In this document: positions 23,850-35,564 of the stretch, in pieces
Numbering within the stretch: position 1 is the first letter of the stretch
How the letters are laid out: the number at the start of each line of letters is the position of its first letter
Assembly (NCBI GenBank): GCA_001414485.1
Contig: LLEY01000221.1
Span: 1-64,000 of the forward strand
Direction: 5' to 3'
DNA: 64,000 nt
From: Calycina herbarum
Lineage: Eukaryota; Ascomycota; Leotiomycetes; Helotiales; Pezizellaceae
Notes under the pieces: model-generated
The model's database searches: none
Seen by the model: only the letters and a program-made list of their open reading frames with translations
Told to the model about the DNA's origin: nothing
Translations under genes and position numbers: made by a program

Positions 23850-26598
23850 GTTGACAATGCGACGCGATGCGCCTGACTTCGCGAGGCTCAAGTTTGAGGT
23901 TGTGGAGGAGGATTGTAGTAATCTGCGATCCGCGGGCGGGATGCTGTTTTATATTCGAAGTTGAGAATGATTCACAGCGAAGAAGCATTCGAACAAGAAT
24001 TCGCCATTGTCTATTGTATTGTATATGGATCAAGTGGAGGTTGTTGGGTAGGAGTACTACTTAGCGCAAGGCTGATTTCTTGGCACCCAACCTCACCACA
24101 TAACCTTACTCCCTTCGCCTCATCCATTCTTCCTCTCCCTCGTTCCAGACAGACACGAACATTATTTTCCCCCATATTTCGGAATACCTTCACAGGGAAC
24201 CCATTATCCTTCTCTGCTCCTTCCCATTTATCCATTTATCTTTCTATTCCCTGGCCATCTGCCACCCGCCAGTAGACAGCCCACATCTCACTCACACCTC
24301 TCCTTTATCATGCTGACAGACTCTACCAACCCAATTCTTAAAACGTTAAACCTTCATTTCAAGCTTCTCGTACTCGATCGTTGGCAATGGGAAACGTCCT
24401 CGTCCTACATTCTGTCTCAACTCTTCCAATCTTGGAGCGTGTAGGTGCCGGGTGGCTGTCGCCTGCAGCTGGTTCAATTCCTCCTCGCTTGCTTCGTCGT
24501 AGTAGATGACCAGCCTCTCAAGAGACCAGTAGTGATGGATATCCTTGAGGGCCCCTAGAATGGCTAGGCTATTATTCCCCGCGAGCACACATGGATTCAG
24601 TGGTCTCAATCCATTGACCATCAATGCTAATACCATTGCACTCCCGAATATTAAAGAAGCGAAAATAGCTACATGAGAGTATCCGACACCTAATTGAGAA
24701 ATTTTCAGATCCACCTGTTCAAAAACATCGATAATTACCCTTCTTCCAACAAATAATGCCTGGGATATAAGTAAATGCAATATGGTAATTGATATTGAGA
24801 GGGGTAGACCGTATGTCCATGGAAGCGAGAGCCAGTAGGTGGACCGTTGAAGACCTTCTGGTGAGGTTGTTCGTAGAGTTTTCTTTTGCTGGCTGAAATT
24901 CGCCCATTCGTTTGCTGATAACATGGATGTGTAGATCGTGTTGAGGGCAAAGTAGAGAGAGAATATAATTACTTGAGGTAAGTTTGCCATAGCAACCATC
25001 TTAATTAGCAAACTATGGGAGACGAATTTGGACTTGTCTCTCGCGATGTCGCCGAATATACCAAGTACTGCGCGGTCATCATATTGCCCAAACCCAAGTG
25101 CAAAAATATCGGATTTAGATCCAAGCCTCTGAAGTCCGTAGATGAGGAAGATCGTTGTCGCTGAAAGGGCGAGCAAGCATCTGAAAGTGTTAAGCAGATG
25201 CGAAACGAGTATGTTTGGGTCAAGACTTACGATATTAAAGAGCCGAACCAACGAAACTTGCTTGGAGCTTGCCACCAATGCCACCAACCAAATGCCAATC
25301 GGGGCTTCTGAAACCACACTCTCCAGCTAGCTCTCGAGTCCCTGTACTGGGCCTCCAATTTCTCATTTTCAGTGAAAGTGTCAGGTCTTTCAAGGAAGGA
25401 AGCAATTCCGTCCCCAATTGTTGCCAATACTGGCTCTCTATAAGATAGCACAAAGACCAGAATGCAGGTGAACTTTGCGAAGTTCGCAAGCAATACTCCA
25501 ATCATGATAACAGGACTATATTGAAGTGAGCATTTGTTGGTAAGTTCCGAATCAAGGGCCGGGTGGGCCAGGCAATGATCGATTTCATATTGGTCCCCAT
25601 CTTGACTTGCGGGGCTGAAAAATTGGTTTTGTCGTTTGGAAACGTGCGGTATGACATTTCCTCCACATAAGCAGTTTTCCAAACTGGAACCTTAAGCATG
25701 TCTTCATAAGTGCACCTATAACCATTTTATTGGAGGTATTCAGGGTTGCACACCCATGTCAGAACATGTTCCTTTGAATTGTCGAGGAATTGGTAAGCCT
25801 GGCCTCGCTGATAGTTGTCGCATCCAAATGCTGAGAAGATGGTACCATTTGTGGATGAGAGATAGGGCGTCGCTTCAATTTTAGGCTGCTTTTTTGTCAC
25901 TACCAACACTTGTCCAAATTTATTCGAAGTCTTTTTCCCGTATGCTTCAATGCAATATTTGTTTTCAAGACGAGTGAGGTTACCAGAGGTAAATTTTGAG
26001 GCCATTTCGGAAGCCAGCGGACAGACGACATTGAATCCAAGGTAGTGGGTTGGGGCCATTGATTATCATCGAGTAAATTATCTGTACAGTAACCTTGCTC
26101 ACGGGTTCTGTTGAGAAACTTTGGTTCCAAGAATTGAGGGGTTACAGTGAGAACACCATAGTTATTGACCTGATTTGCTGAAAAGACTGCCAAATTCCAG
26201 CTATTCGAGTATTAGTTTCAGGCCAGATGAGGCGGCAGGAAAATTTACAAGAAATTTAGTGGCAATGTCGAAACCACCAAGATTGCAAAGAGAACTTTCT
26301 CCTTCCACCCGATCAGATTTCTTAAGCTAACAACTCCAATATTCAGGTATTGCCCTCTGGAGTTGGCGGCATCAATCTCACTTCGTGTGGGAGAACTTAA
26401 ACATTGCATCGTGTAGTTACTTGCCCCAAGTAGCAAGGTGGGCATCGCATTAATGACAATATGTAATGCTCTGTTGGTTCGTTCAACCTTGGAGCAATCT
26501 CCGGTATACAAATCTCCAATCATCATTCCACTCTTCGAAAGGGAGATAGCGCTTATCGTAAATGAGACGTTTATGAAAAGAACAATCCCAACTGCAAT

Positions 26599-26606
26599 TG
26601 CAGCAA
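26599..26606. repeat. Target-site duplication, left copy
   Basis: TGCAGCAA directly precedes the CAGTGTG terminus of the element; identical to 27087-27094. Confidence 0.92.
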
Positions 26607-27086
26607 CAGTGTGAGCAATGAGTAGAGTAGAGTAGAGTAGTGACTACTACTCTACTCTACTCACTAATACTCGAGTAGTACTCTAGAGTAGTGGAGTAGC
26701 GCGGGCCGAATCGGGCCGGGCCGGGACTTGGCTCAGGGTGGCATCGGAGTGGCGTTCCGGGGCTGCCCGGGAGCTTAAGCGAGATCTTCTTTCTACTCTG
26801 TCTACTACGTAACTTCTTTAATAATAGTCTTAATAGATTAGCTATTAATTATATAATTATAAAAAGAAGTTTTTATTATATATAACTACTAATATTACTA
26901 ATAATAAGCTTTATAAGCCTTATAAAGGCAAATATATAAATATTACTAAGACTACTCAAGACTACTCGAGTAGTCTTAAGTCACTACTCTACTCTACTCA
27001 TCCGACCCGCTACTCATACTCTACTCTACTACTCAAGAGTACTACTCGAGTAGTAGTGAGTAGTTGAGTAGTTTGTGTTCACACTG
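26607..27086. mobile_element. 480-bp hAT-like non-autonomous transposon (MITE)
   Basis: The element starts CAGTGTGAGCA at the left and ends with the inverse, TGTTCACACTG, at the right (10 of 11 bases match). It is flanked by an identical 8-bp direct repeat, as expected for the hAT superfamily. Both subterminal regions carry GAGTA/TACTC arrays that pair imperfectly as long inverted repeats (for example ACTCGAGTAGTACTC on both sides). The interior has a GC-rich block (GGGCCGGGCCGGG) and an AT-rich block. No transposase frame is present, so it needs a transposase from elsewhere. A related copy lies at about 200-410. Confidence 0.9.
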
Positions 27087-27094
27087 TGCAGCAA
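27087..27094. repeat. Target-site duplication, right copy
   Basis: TGCAGCAA directly follows the CACACTG terminus. Removing the element and one copy restores an open frame across the insertion point in the DUF6536 gene. Confidence 0.92.
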
Positions 27095-27476
27095 GAAGAG
27101 AACCCCCACGCCAGCCATCGTATGACTTGGGAAGTTTCAAGGTGGGGAGCTTCCACCATTTTGGCGCCGAATTTTGGTAAATGGAGGATCTACTTCTACC
27201 CAATCTTGTTAGGAATACTATGCAACTGTCCCAGCTGCCTTTGAATTATACTGTTGTTCCCCAAGTGACTTTTGTTGTTTTCTTCCTCCCAAAAGTAACA
27301 TAGCTCCCAGAATCTTCTTCTTCCAGGAAGCGAAACTCCGAGAAGCCCTGTAACGACAAATCGGAAGCCTCATAAGGGTCTATGATCTCGTCCAATTCGT
27401 GCTCATTATATTGCGATGCCGAGAGAGTTGGAGCAATCACGTGCCCAAGCAAATGTTGACGATCGGCTCCAGACAT

Positions 27477-28561
27477 AGATACTCGGATTGCTGAGAAGAT
27501 TTCCGCCGTAATCGTGGACTGTGATTGTCGTATGATGTTTGGTCTTGAAGTTGGATTTTAGGAAAGGTGATGGCAATTGTAGCTAGTTGTAAAAAGCAAA
27601 TTTAAGTCCAAGGCTGAGTCGGGGGCCATGCAGACTGAGACATTGGTTTCGTCTTACGTAATGATCTACTATTAAAATCTCAAGTAACACACGCTCACAA
27701 GTTTATTTTTATCCAGCAAGCGCTTGCCATTTTAATTGGACTCTCATGGAATCTGACGTGGTTGTTATAAACCAGCAGCCTGGATTCTGCCCCCCTCTTG
27801 AATTCCACACTTAAGCGAAAAGGCTACTCGGTGCTAAAGTTGGTATATCGCCTCCAATGATTAAAGAATTAGCCTAAGATTACGAGGACTTCCATAATTT
27901 ACGGATTAATATAGTTCTATCTCATGCATAGTGTACAATTACAGTGGGCTCAGGTGTTTAGAAGAGCATCACTTTGATTGTTTTAGTCACAGATTTGTTT
28001 CTTGCCAAAAAGAAAGTTACTTTTGGTTCACCCTTTTGATATCGCTCTCTCTCTATATATGTATCCAAATAATCGTAAAATGCCAAAACACATGAAACAA
28101 TGGAGCTGATCAAGTATAGTCGCATAAGATAGATAGCAAAGCATATATCTTAAGTATGCGAAATCTTTCTTACAAGGTTACGTTTCTATACAATTCAGAT
28201 ACTATAAACTTCTTATATAACTTTGTTATTATGGAGAATATGCGCAGACCACCGGCGCCTAGACAGGTAACCGGATGATGTATCAATAAGAGAATCCCAA
28301 GTGCATGAAATGTTTCCCAATTGAATATTCCCCCTCAGCACTCCACAACAAAGATGGATTGCAGAACGAACTGGGAATATTATATAAACGGAAAAACATT
28401 CGTTGAATCCGCTAGGTTCCTGAGAACAAGATACCCATCAACACTTAACTAGTCAACACTCGGAACTTAGGCTTTAACACAAAGGGTTAACAACACGAAA
28501 TGGATACAAGCAATGCAATGTCTAATAATACAGCACAAGAACTTTTGAACTTGCACTCAAT
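27477..28561. other. Intergenic, AT-rich, no gene seen
   Basis: Promoter of the DUF6536 gene at the left, the 3' region of the HELGH protein gene at the right. A (CT)n-like tract lies near 28045. Nothing else supported. Confidence 0.4.
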
Positions 28562-31383
28562 TTACTGGACTTTACAATTGGCTGATGGATCCGCATTTTC
28601 ATCCTCCCCGCTCTTCCCACACTCAACCTTCATCTCCTCAACCCACTTCTGCGCCTCAGGAATCTTCTCCAGACTCTCCTTCAATGGCGTCCCAATATCA
28701 ACCCACTTCTGTCTCAACCTCCTATCCTCATCGTCCCCAACCAATTTCTTATCCACCAAATTAGAAAGCGCACGATAACAATCCTTCCATCTTCTTATCC
28801 TCCTCTCATCATGTGCAATAAGTAATAACCCAATATCCCTCAACGTCGGATTTTCCGCATAACATTGATTTAGAAAATCCCCTAGTTCACGACATAGTGG
28901 CGCCTTTCCATCAGTGATGGCTTCCTCGCCTAATTCGAGGATGGATTTGATTTCGGCCTTTTCGTTTTGGGCGTCTTGCGGGTCGTAGGTCTTTTTGATG
29001 GTTTCGGCTTCTTTGGCTAGGGAATCTGGACCCATATCGGGTATTTCAGCCATTATTTCAGAGGAAGGATCGAGCTTGTTATGTAATAACAAAAAGGTAA
29101 TGTTGAGCACTTTCTCTAAGTCATCTATCAGCTTAGAGAACTCCGGATATTCCGCCGTGGGGACAGGCTCAAGATTATCGTTGAGTTCCTTGAAGATATT
29201 TCGCAGATGACGGTTCAGTCTAAGGATGAAACACGCGTGTCTATCATCTATTGTGGATTCTTGTCGATAGGCAACCGTTTCCCGGAGTTCATCGTTTGCT
29301 TCGATGGTCATGAAATTGAGGAGTTGACGTTGGGCCCATCTTCTTTGATAATAATCGTTCATGCCTAGAGTATTTTCCCACTGTAGTTTCGCTTCTCCAA
29401 TCGCTTTGGCCATGTGGCCACACCAGGCTCGGAAGTTCTTTCGTCTCTTTAACCTTGCGAAACGAGTGAATTCGTCTAGAGCTTGTTTGTGTAATTGCAC
29501 TTCAGGCGGACTCATGGTAAGAAGCTTCTCAAATTCAAAGTCTGACCTTCCAAAGTAGGCATACTTGGAACCAATAGACATCTTGTCCCTTATCACGATG
29601 GCTTCTTGAATTTCGGGCATTGCTTCTGGCCTTAGATCCGGGTTGTCCGTAGTTATACACTTAGCAACCTGCTGCGGTTTCACAACATCTATCCCCCACT
29701 TCTTCGCGCCAAACTCCCAAAAGTTGTCCCGAGAAACCTTCTCGAAATGTGATGAAGGAATTGGGTAATGAATAGTTTCTTTTGGAAGAGCGGCCAGTCC
29801 ACCAGCTATTGGAGTATTGGAATGCCCTATATTGTCTTTCCCTGGAATGGGCACTGCATAAAATCCAAGGTTGGGAAGTCCATCAAATGTACCTTTGTCG
29901 TCGCGGAAACTTCTTATATCCCCTCCAAACAGACTTTTGGAGAATGAATATCCATGTTCGGCCATAATTTCGCCTTCGAAATAGGGTTCAGGGAAATTCC
30001 AATCGGCTCTGTCGTTACCCTCTTGTAAATTCCACAGGGTATCAGCGTTTCTTAGAGCATGCTAGAAAAGCGGTTAGCCAAGAGGGGTGGCATATCAAAT
30101 AGAAGTTCATACGCCCAATTCATGTAAAATCACATTTGAAAGAAAAAATTCTTCTGCTAATCGCTCGGAAGGACTCAGATCCTTACGGAATAAAGGTTTT
30201 AACAGCTCGATGGCGAAGGTCATGGCAACTTTGGCTCCCCTCAAGACTATCATAGTGCAACCAGTCCACCCAATTGCGGTATTTGGACTAGGTCTGTTCG
30301 TTTCGGTAAGGAGTTGAGAAGAGCCGAATCCGAGAACTATGCGTTTTTCAAGTTCCAACAACCATTCATCCAAATGAGATTTGGTTTCTTCTTCCCAGGA
30401 AGAAAATGCAGGGTTTACATCTTCTGGTCTGCGATGATGAATAACCCGTAATAAATCTGGGAAGGCATCCTTTTCATGCTGGGCTCGGAAGTCGAGGTGT
30501 GGTTCAAGATGCCATTTGTCACCTAACAGGTACGCATCCATCTAAGTAAGAGCTGGAGTTAGGAATAAAGATCGGAGCTACGGAGAGGGAATACTCACCC
30601 ATTTCGACTTATGCAAATTTGCAATATACCGTGACACATGCCTAAGAACAGGGTTCAAACGGAACCAAACATGGGGATTGCTATACTCCCAGTATCCGGG
30701 GTCTATATCGGGAGGAAGATCGTAACAATCCTCGTCAAGTTCCACAGGCAGAAGATCTCTGGCTGGCCAAATTCGATCAGAATAGGTTTCCCACTTATCC
30801 TTAGCAAATATGGGACTAGACAGAATCAGCAACTGTGAGGAACGACAGCCGGGCTATACTTGCTGGATGGGATTTGTAAGATTGCTTGCTTGTGAATTCG
30901 GATCTGGATAACAACCCAATTCCTCCATTTCCCGAGCTGTAAATCCATAGAAAGTAAACTGCCGTTGAACGTCCTCCATTAAAACTGGATCGGGAATTAT
31001 TTTTTGCATCGAGAGTATTGATTCTGCCTCCACGGGCGTGAATCCTAGGAAGGGATAGTTTAGCGTGGGAAGTCGGAATTTTGGACGAAACAAGTACCCG
31101 ATTTTCCATATTTAACGAAGGGACTGTCTGCCCAACGCAGTCCAAAGTCGGGAAGTCCATATTTCTTCGCATATACTGTTATTGGGCCCGGGCGTGATCG
31201 GTTTAAAGGAGACTCCGAGGGAGACTTAGAATGCCTGATAACGGTGTCAGGAGTCCCTGGACCTGGATCACTCGCTGATTTACTTGGAGAACCATGATGC
31301 GTAGGAGAAAGTTGGAAGGAGAATTTTCGCGGTGGGGGGTTGAAGGGTGGGCTCCCGGGCTTGTCGGGGCTTCCGTTGCCCAT
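28562..31383 (-). CDS. Large fungal protein with a HELGH zinc-peptidase-like motif (possibly broken)
   Basis: Exons are joined by introns 30542-30598 (GTGAGT...TTAG) and 30062-30112 (GTATGA...CTAG). The second splice creates NVILHELGHALRN, an HExxH zinc-binding motif in a hydrophobic helix, absent from the unspliced frames. About 25 residues later comes EPYFEGEIMAEHGYSF, an acidic block that could give the third ligand. The N-terminus is Pro/Ser-rich and disordered. The long C-terminal part (about 467 codons) is helical and acidic. Two oddities occur in the N-terminal half: a one-base shift near 31100 (between FVKYGKSG and FRPKFRLPTLNYPF) and TAG at 30854-30856 (after NPIQQV), with coherent sequence beyond (SSQLLILSSPIFAKDKW). 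Catalysis is inferred from the motif only. It may be a pseudogene. Confidence 0.6.
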
Positions 31384-31793
31384 TTTGTTGATATAATTGT
31401 AACGCGAAAAGAATTAAAAAAACAGGGGTTGGAAAATAAAATGTTACCTAGAAAAGACTCTTTGTGCCATTCTTCGCAAATATCCAAAGACATCGCGTCC
31501 ATACCGATTCGGCTTTCTGTAGACGAACAAAGAACACATGGGACCCTTTCAAGCATTATAAAGGAACAAACATGGGAATGAATAATTTCGATAATATTAA
31601 ACATCGGCAACAATTATGTCGATTTATGATTTAACGGTGCCCAAGTCTGTAAAGTAAACTTCCTAGTTCGTAGTTTAAAGTCTATTTCGGACTATATATT
31701 CGAATAATCGGCCATGATCCAATTGCGCTTTGAATTTATTTAGCAATTCATCATCAAAAGTACCCCCATATCACAAAGTTAAAACCCCCCCTC
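31384..31793. other. Intergenic, no gene seen
   Basis: Promoter of the HELGH protein gene and 3' flank of the epoxide hydrolase gene. No supported feature. Confidence 0.4.
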
Positions 31794-33135
31794 TCAGACA
31801 GAAATATCTTTCACCAAATCTCCTGCCCCTCCATCAGCTCTGAACATCTCCTTCAAATCCCCAACCAAAAGCTCCGGTTTCTCATACGCAGCGAAATGAC
31901 CACCCTCTTCATGTCTCTTCTCAAATATCAAATCACCCAACCCCTTCCCATAAACACTAGGTGGTACACACAAATCCTTTGGGAAATAACTCAATCCAAG
32001 TTTAACATCAGGAATATACTCATTGATTTTCTTCGCCTCCACTTGGTAAACATGCGTAGCATGATAATAAATCATGACACTCGCACCGGGGCCAGCTTTT
32101 GAGAATTGATAGATGGAAATCCAAGTAAGAATTTCATCATCGGTCCATGGGTAGGAATCTGTCCAATCGTGAAGTTTTTCGTAAATCCATGATAGGAGCG
32201 CGATTGGAGAATCTCCGAGTGCGAAGGCAAGGGTGTTGGGACGTGTGCTTTGGAGATCATTGTAGCCGAAGCCTTCTTGTTGGAACCAGCGTGTTCTCAC
32301 TACACCCTCTTCTTCAAGGGGAGTAAGAGGTTGTGACAAATTTTTGAGAACCTCGTCGAGCTTAGTGAGTTTGATGTCGATGGAGTTGAGATGCGATGCA
32401 ACACAGTGAGTTGGGTACTTGACGCCGAGCATTCGAGTTATACTCCATCCCCAATCACCGCCTTGTGAAACTGGAAATTATTAGTAAATAGCTAGCCAGA
32501 AACGTGATACTGATCTTCAAAGAGAAGAAAGGCGATTATTTATCGGGAAGGTAACTCACCATACTTATTATATCCAAGCTTCAACATAACCTTATGAATC
32601 GCCTCCGAATACTGCGGAATGCCAAACCCCGCCTTCTTCGGCGCATCCGAAAACCCAAAGCCAGGAAGCGATGGAGCAACAACATGAAAAGTCTGCCCAT
32701 TCCCATTCTTAGTGAGAAACGAGATAACCTTCTTGACTTCAATGAAGCTCCCCGGCCCTGACAGAAAACAGAATTAGCTCAAATCCCATAGTTATCGACG
32801 GGCAAAAACTCACAACCATGACAAAACAGCAGTGGCACACTCCCCTCTGGACCCTTCTGATGCACAAAATGCATATCAAACTCCCCAAACCCATCAATTT
32901 CAATTTTAGTCGTGAATTGAGGTAATTCGTTCAATAAGTTCTCTTGAGCACGCCAATCGAAACCATCTCGCCAGTACTTTGCGAGACGCTTCATATCCCC
33001 GAGCGGGGTACCATAGTCCCAGTTGTTGGAGAAATCCACCTCATCTGGGAAGATTGAGGCGGAGAGCTTGGATTTGAGAGATGAGAGGGCTAAGTCCGGG
33101 ACAGAGATCTTGAAGGGGATGATTGGGGAGTCCAT
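31794..33135 (-). CDS. Epoxide hydrolase (EHN domain plus alpha/beta hydrolase)
   Basis: Three exons (33135-32814, 32757-32560, 32470-31794) give 398 residues, the normal size of the microsomal-type family. The N-terminal EHN domain ([18 protein letters not shown]... [10 protein letters not shown]) is followed by the hydrolase fold. The oxyanion motif HGWPGS spans the first splice, the nucleophile elbow GGDWGW spans the second (Asp about residue 179), and the catalytic His is in [10 protein letters not shown] near the C-terminus. These enzymes hydrolyse epoxides to diols, often in detoxification or secondary metabolism. No signal peptide is seen. All catalytic elements are intact. An upstream in-frame Met exists, but MDSPIIPF fits the family start. 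Confidence 0.93.
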
Positions 33136-33634
33136 TACGGATACTTGTATGAGATGTGAAAACTGGGGGATTGATGGGTATGAGATTCTGAACAATTGAT
33201 AAGGCTGAAGATGATGAAGATTGTCAGAGCACTACTCATCGAGGAAAATGTCTATACTTATAGACACAAGATACAAACCCCTCATCACCAAGAAGACACG
33301 ACATGATGCAAGCAAGCCGTGTTGTCAAGTCAAGCCCTTTGCCCAACATCTGTGACGATGAGAAAAGAGGGGAATGCTATCACGAGAGCTGATCTTTCGC
33401 TGAGCTAATCAAATCTCTCAAAAGCTGAAGTAATATTGAAATCAAGATGCCAACGTCGTGATAAGGTAAGAAAAGAGCAGGAAAGCTGACCTAATATCTT
33501 CTAGTGGCGTCGTCGGGATCTCCCAATAAAGCAATCCCGACTTTTGATACGTACTAGTACCCCTGAAGCTCCTCATCAACAACCCCACGTTTCCACCATC
33601 CCCAAACCCCCTCCTAAGCACATCTATCTCCAAA
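33136..33634. promoter_or_regulatory. Shared divergent promoter region
   Basis: About 500 bp between the epoxide hydrolase (left) and the GlcG/HbpS gene (right), which are transcribed away from each other. They may share control elements; no specific site is identified. Confidence 0.4.
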
Positions 33635-34212
33635 ATGGCAACCCGTTCACCCCCTCAACTCACCCTCACCGGCGCCCGCATCGCCCTAACCGCCTGCGAA
33701 CAAAAAGCCACTTCCTTAAAAATCGACATGAACATCGCAATAGTAGACGCCTCAACGCATCTCCTCGCCTTCTCACGAATGCCCAATGCAAAGATAACAT
33801 CCATAAACATAGCAATCGACAAGGCCTTCACAGCCGCTGGTCACAAGATAGGCACTCATATGTATAAGGAAGCTGTTTGGCCGGGTGGTCCAGCTTTTGG
33901 GTTGGGGACCTCGAATGGGGGACGGTTTGTGACGATTGGGGGTGGCTTGCCGGTGGTGGATGGGGAGGGGAGGTTGGTTGGGGCGGTGGGTGTTAGTACA
34001 GTAAGTTCTTTGCTTTCTTTTTTCGTGCCTTGTGACGTGAGATAGAGGATGTATGGATGAAGAGGGGTTGAATTGACTTTGGTTCTGTGAGGCGAGAGCT
34101 GATGTCGTTTAAAAAGGGTACCCCAGCTCAAGATGAGGTCGTCGCTCGAGCAGGAGTTGAAGCATTGGAAAAGGCGTTGAGAGAAGAAGGGAAATTGAAA
34201 GCTAAACTATAA
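33635..34212 (+). CDS. GlcG/HbpS (DUF336) family protein
   Basis: Exons 33635-34000 and 34117-34212 give 153 residues. It starts MATRSPPQLTLTGARIAL. The family pattern is clear: AIVDASTHLLAFSRM, then SINIAIDKAFTAA, then GGRFVTIGGGLPVVDGEGRLVGAVGVS, and, after the intron, GTPAQDEVVARAGVEAL. Related bacterial proteins include the haem-binding HbpS and the glycolate-operon protein GlcG. Fungal members are uncharacterised. The GGG-P turn is typical of this ligand-binding fold. The 116-nt intron has a GTAAGT donor and an AAAAAG acceptor. Likely cytosolic. It is divergent from the epoxide hydrolase, so an oxidative or xenobiotic role is possible but is inference. Confidence 0.9.
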
Positions 34213-35564
34213 CGAAACTCAAAAACGAATAAATACTCTTACAAATGAAAATGTCAGATGATTTTGTCTCGCGAGTAAGCTACGAGTAACCCGTGAGTAA
34301 GTTGTGAGTAATTCGTGGGTAACACATTATTGACGGTTCACCCAGCCCTCCAGTTTTCAGCCCCCAAACAAAGTTGTAGCTCACTCATTATTCGGTAGCT
34401 TACGAGGTAACTTTTCGGGGGCCAAAAAAGAATTTGAGAGTAAGCTAATGTTGGTTGGGCTTACTCGATATCTGATGGCTTACTGCTACTTCATGGCTTA
34501 CTGTTACTTGATGGCTTACTAGGCCAATGCCTTCTAAGATTTGGCTTTGAGAGCTTGGGGATAAGCGTAGGCTGGGGAAATTCTTATTACGAAGAGGTAA
34601 CGGATTAGAATTATGAATTTCATTAATCCTTTATTATTTAGTAGAGGAAATATACTTAGAAATTAGCTAGTATTTATCTTATTTCTCAATTTCCATAACT
34701 TATAAATAGCCTCAAAGTAGGTCTGATATCCCGGAAGAGTATTATCTATTAATCCGGCTGGACTTTAAAAGGTTAACCTAATTAAAAAGATCAACCCTCC
34801 CGTGGGGTGGGATGGTGGATCCGACGATTAAGAATATCGAACACGGTGTTTGTATTAAGCTTGATTAGGTCAAGAGAGAACAACTTTCTCTTCACCTGTT
34901 TGAACTCTCTTCTTCAGATATGAACAGGGTTCTCCATAGTTAGGAAACAGCAGAATAGTCTTTACTTGGTCAACAAGCGCAGATATATGTGGACGTATTA
35001 TTTCTACGACCGTCAGCTCTATACTCCGTGTTTGTTCAATGATTCAGAAACAGGTGAGCATTTTTTGCATAGATATTCCTTCGAATAGCTGTGTTTTTTT
35101 CCTATCAACTATTCGTAGGTGACCTACCTACAAATAGCTACAGTTTATCTACACATAACGAATTAAACCACATTTCAATCAAGTGAGTGGCTTGAATGTA
35201 GGCCAATACCCTTCCTCAACTCCCTTCTCAATCTTGTCAATTCTCCAGGGAAGAGATAATTGATTCCCCTGTAGACCACTCTACGTTGTCACCAGAAGAA
35301 TGCTAGAAATATCTTGCAAGTCGCTAATCAATGTCCGAGTGATAGAGAGGGAAAAATCACCGTGGTCTTAAAAAAGTAATGATTATGAATTATATTCCAA
35401 TTATAAGAAGATATTTCCATCAATAAAATATACATTAAAAAACCAAGTTACATGGCACTGGACAAACAACTCCCTCCCCAACCACCCAAATTTTCCCACC
35501 CCGAAACTCCAGGTTGAAAAGCAAGCCCCCACCATTCCGTATTTCAATCATATACCCCCAATCT
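34213..35564. other. Intergenic with short repeated motifs
   Basis: GAGTAA motifs recur at 34270-34320 (GCGAGTAAGCTACGAGTAAC and similar). CGTAAGCTACC appears inverted near 34396. A short tandem repeat follows at 34475. CTATTCGTAGGTGACCTACC at about 35108 resembles motifs at 38310-38440. Probably a decayed or non-coding repeat. No gene seen. Confidence 0.4.
34475..34520. repeat. 18-bp tandem repeat, about 2.6 copies
   Basis: ATGGCTTACTGYTACTTS repeats with a period of 18 (starts at 34475, 34493 and 34511). Copies differ at one or two bases. Confidence 0.75.

Larger units (their letters stand above)
24346..27476 (-). pseudogene. DUF6536 multi-pass membrane protein gene, split by a transposon and otherwise decayed
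   Basis: An N-terminal cytosolic segment (27476-27246, MSGADRQHLLGH...) leads to WWKLPTLKLPKSYDGWRGG, the entry to the first membrane helix. The coding sequence is interrupted inside that helix by the element at 26607-27086. On the far side it continues IAVGIVLFINVSF, ALHIVINAMPTLLLGASNY, SLRNLIGW and STLPLNF, the DUF6536 core. Further lesions are an apparent frameshift near 26050, TAA at 25727-25729 (after NPEYLQ), and another frameshift near 25590. The remaining helices (YSPVIMIGVLLANFAKF, GDGIASFLERPD, then exon 25180-24346 after a 50-nt intron at 25181-25230) are intact. The junction between the first two exons is uncertain. Family function unknown. Confidence 0.85.

Noticed and set aside
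26626..27070. GAGTA arrays as a satellite or centromere-like repeat
   Set aside because: They lie within the terminal inverted repeats of a bounded element with a target duplication.
461..31383. TAG read as glutamine (altered genetic code)
   Set aside because: TAG ends the FMO-like and E2 genes exactly where their families end, so it is a normal stop here.
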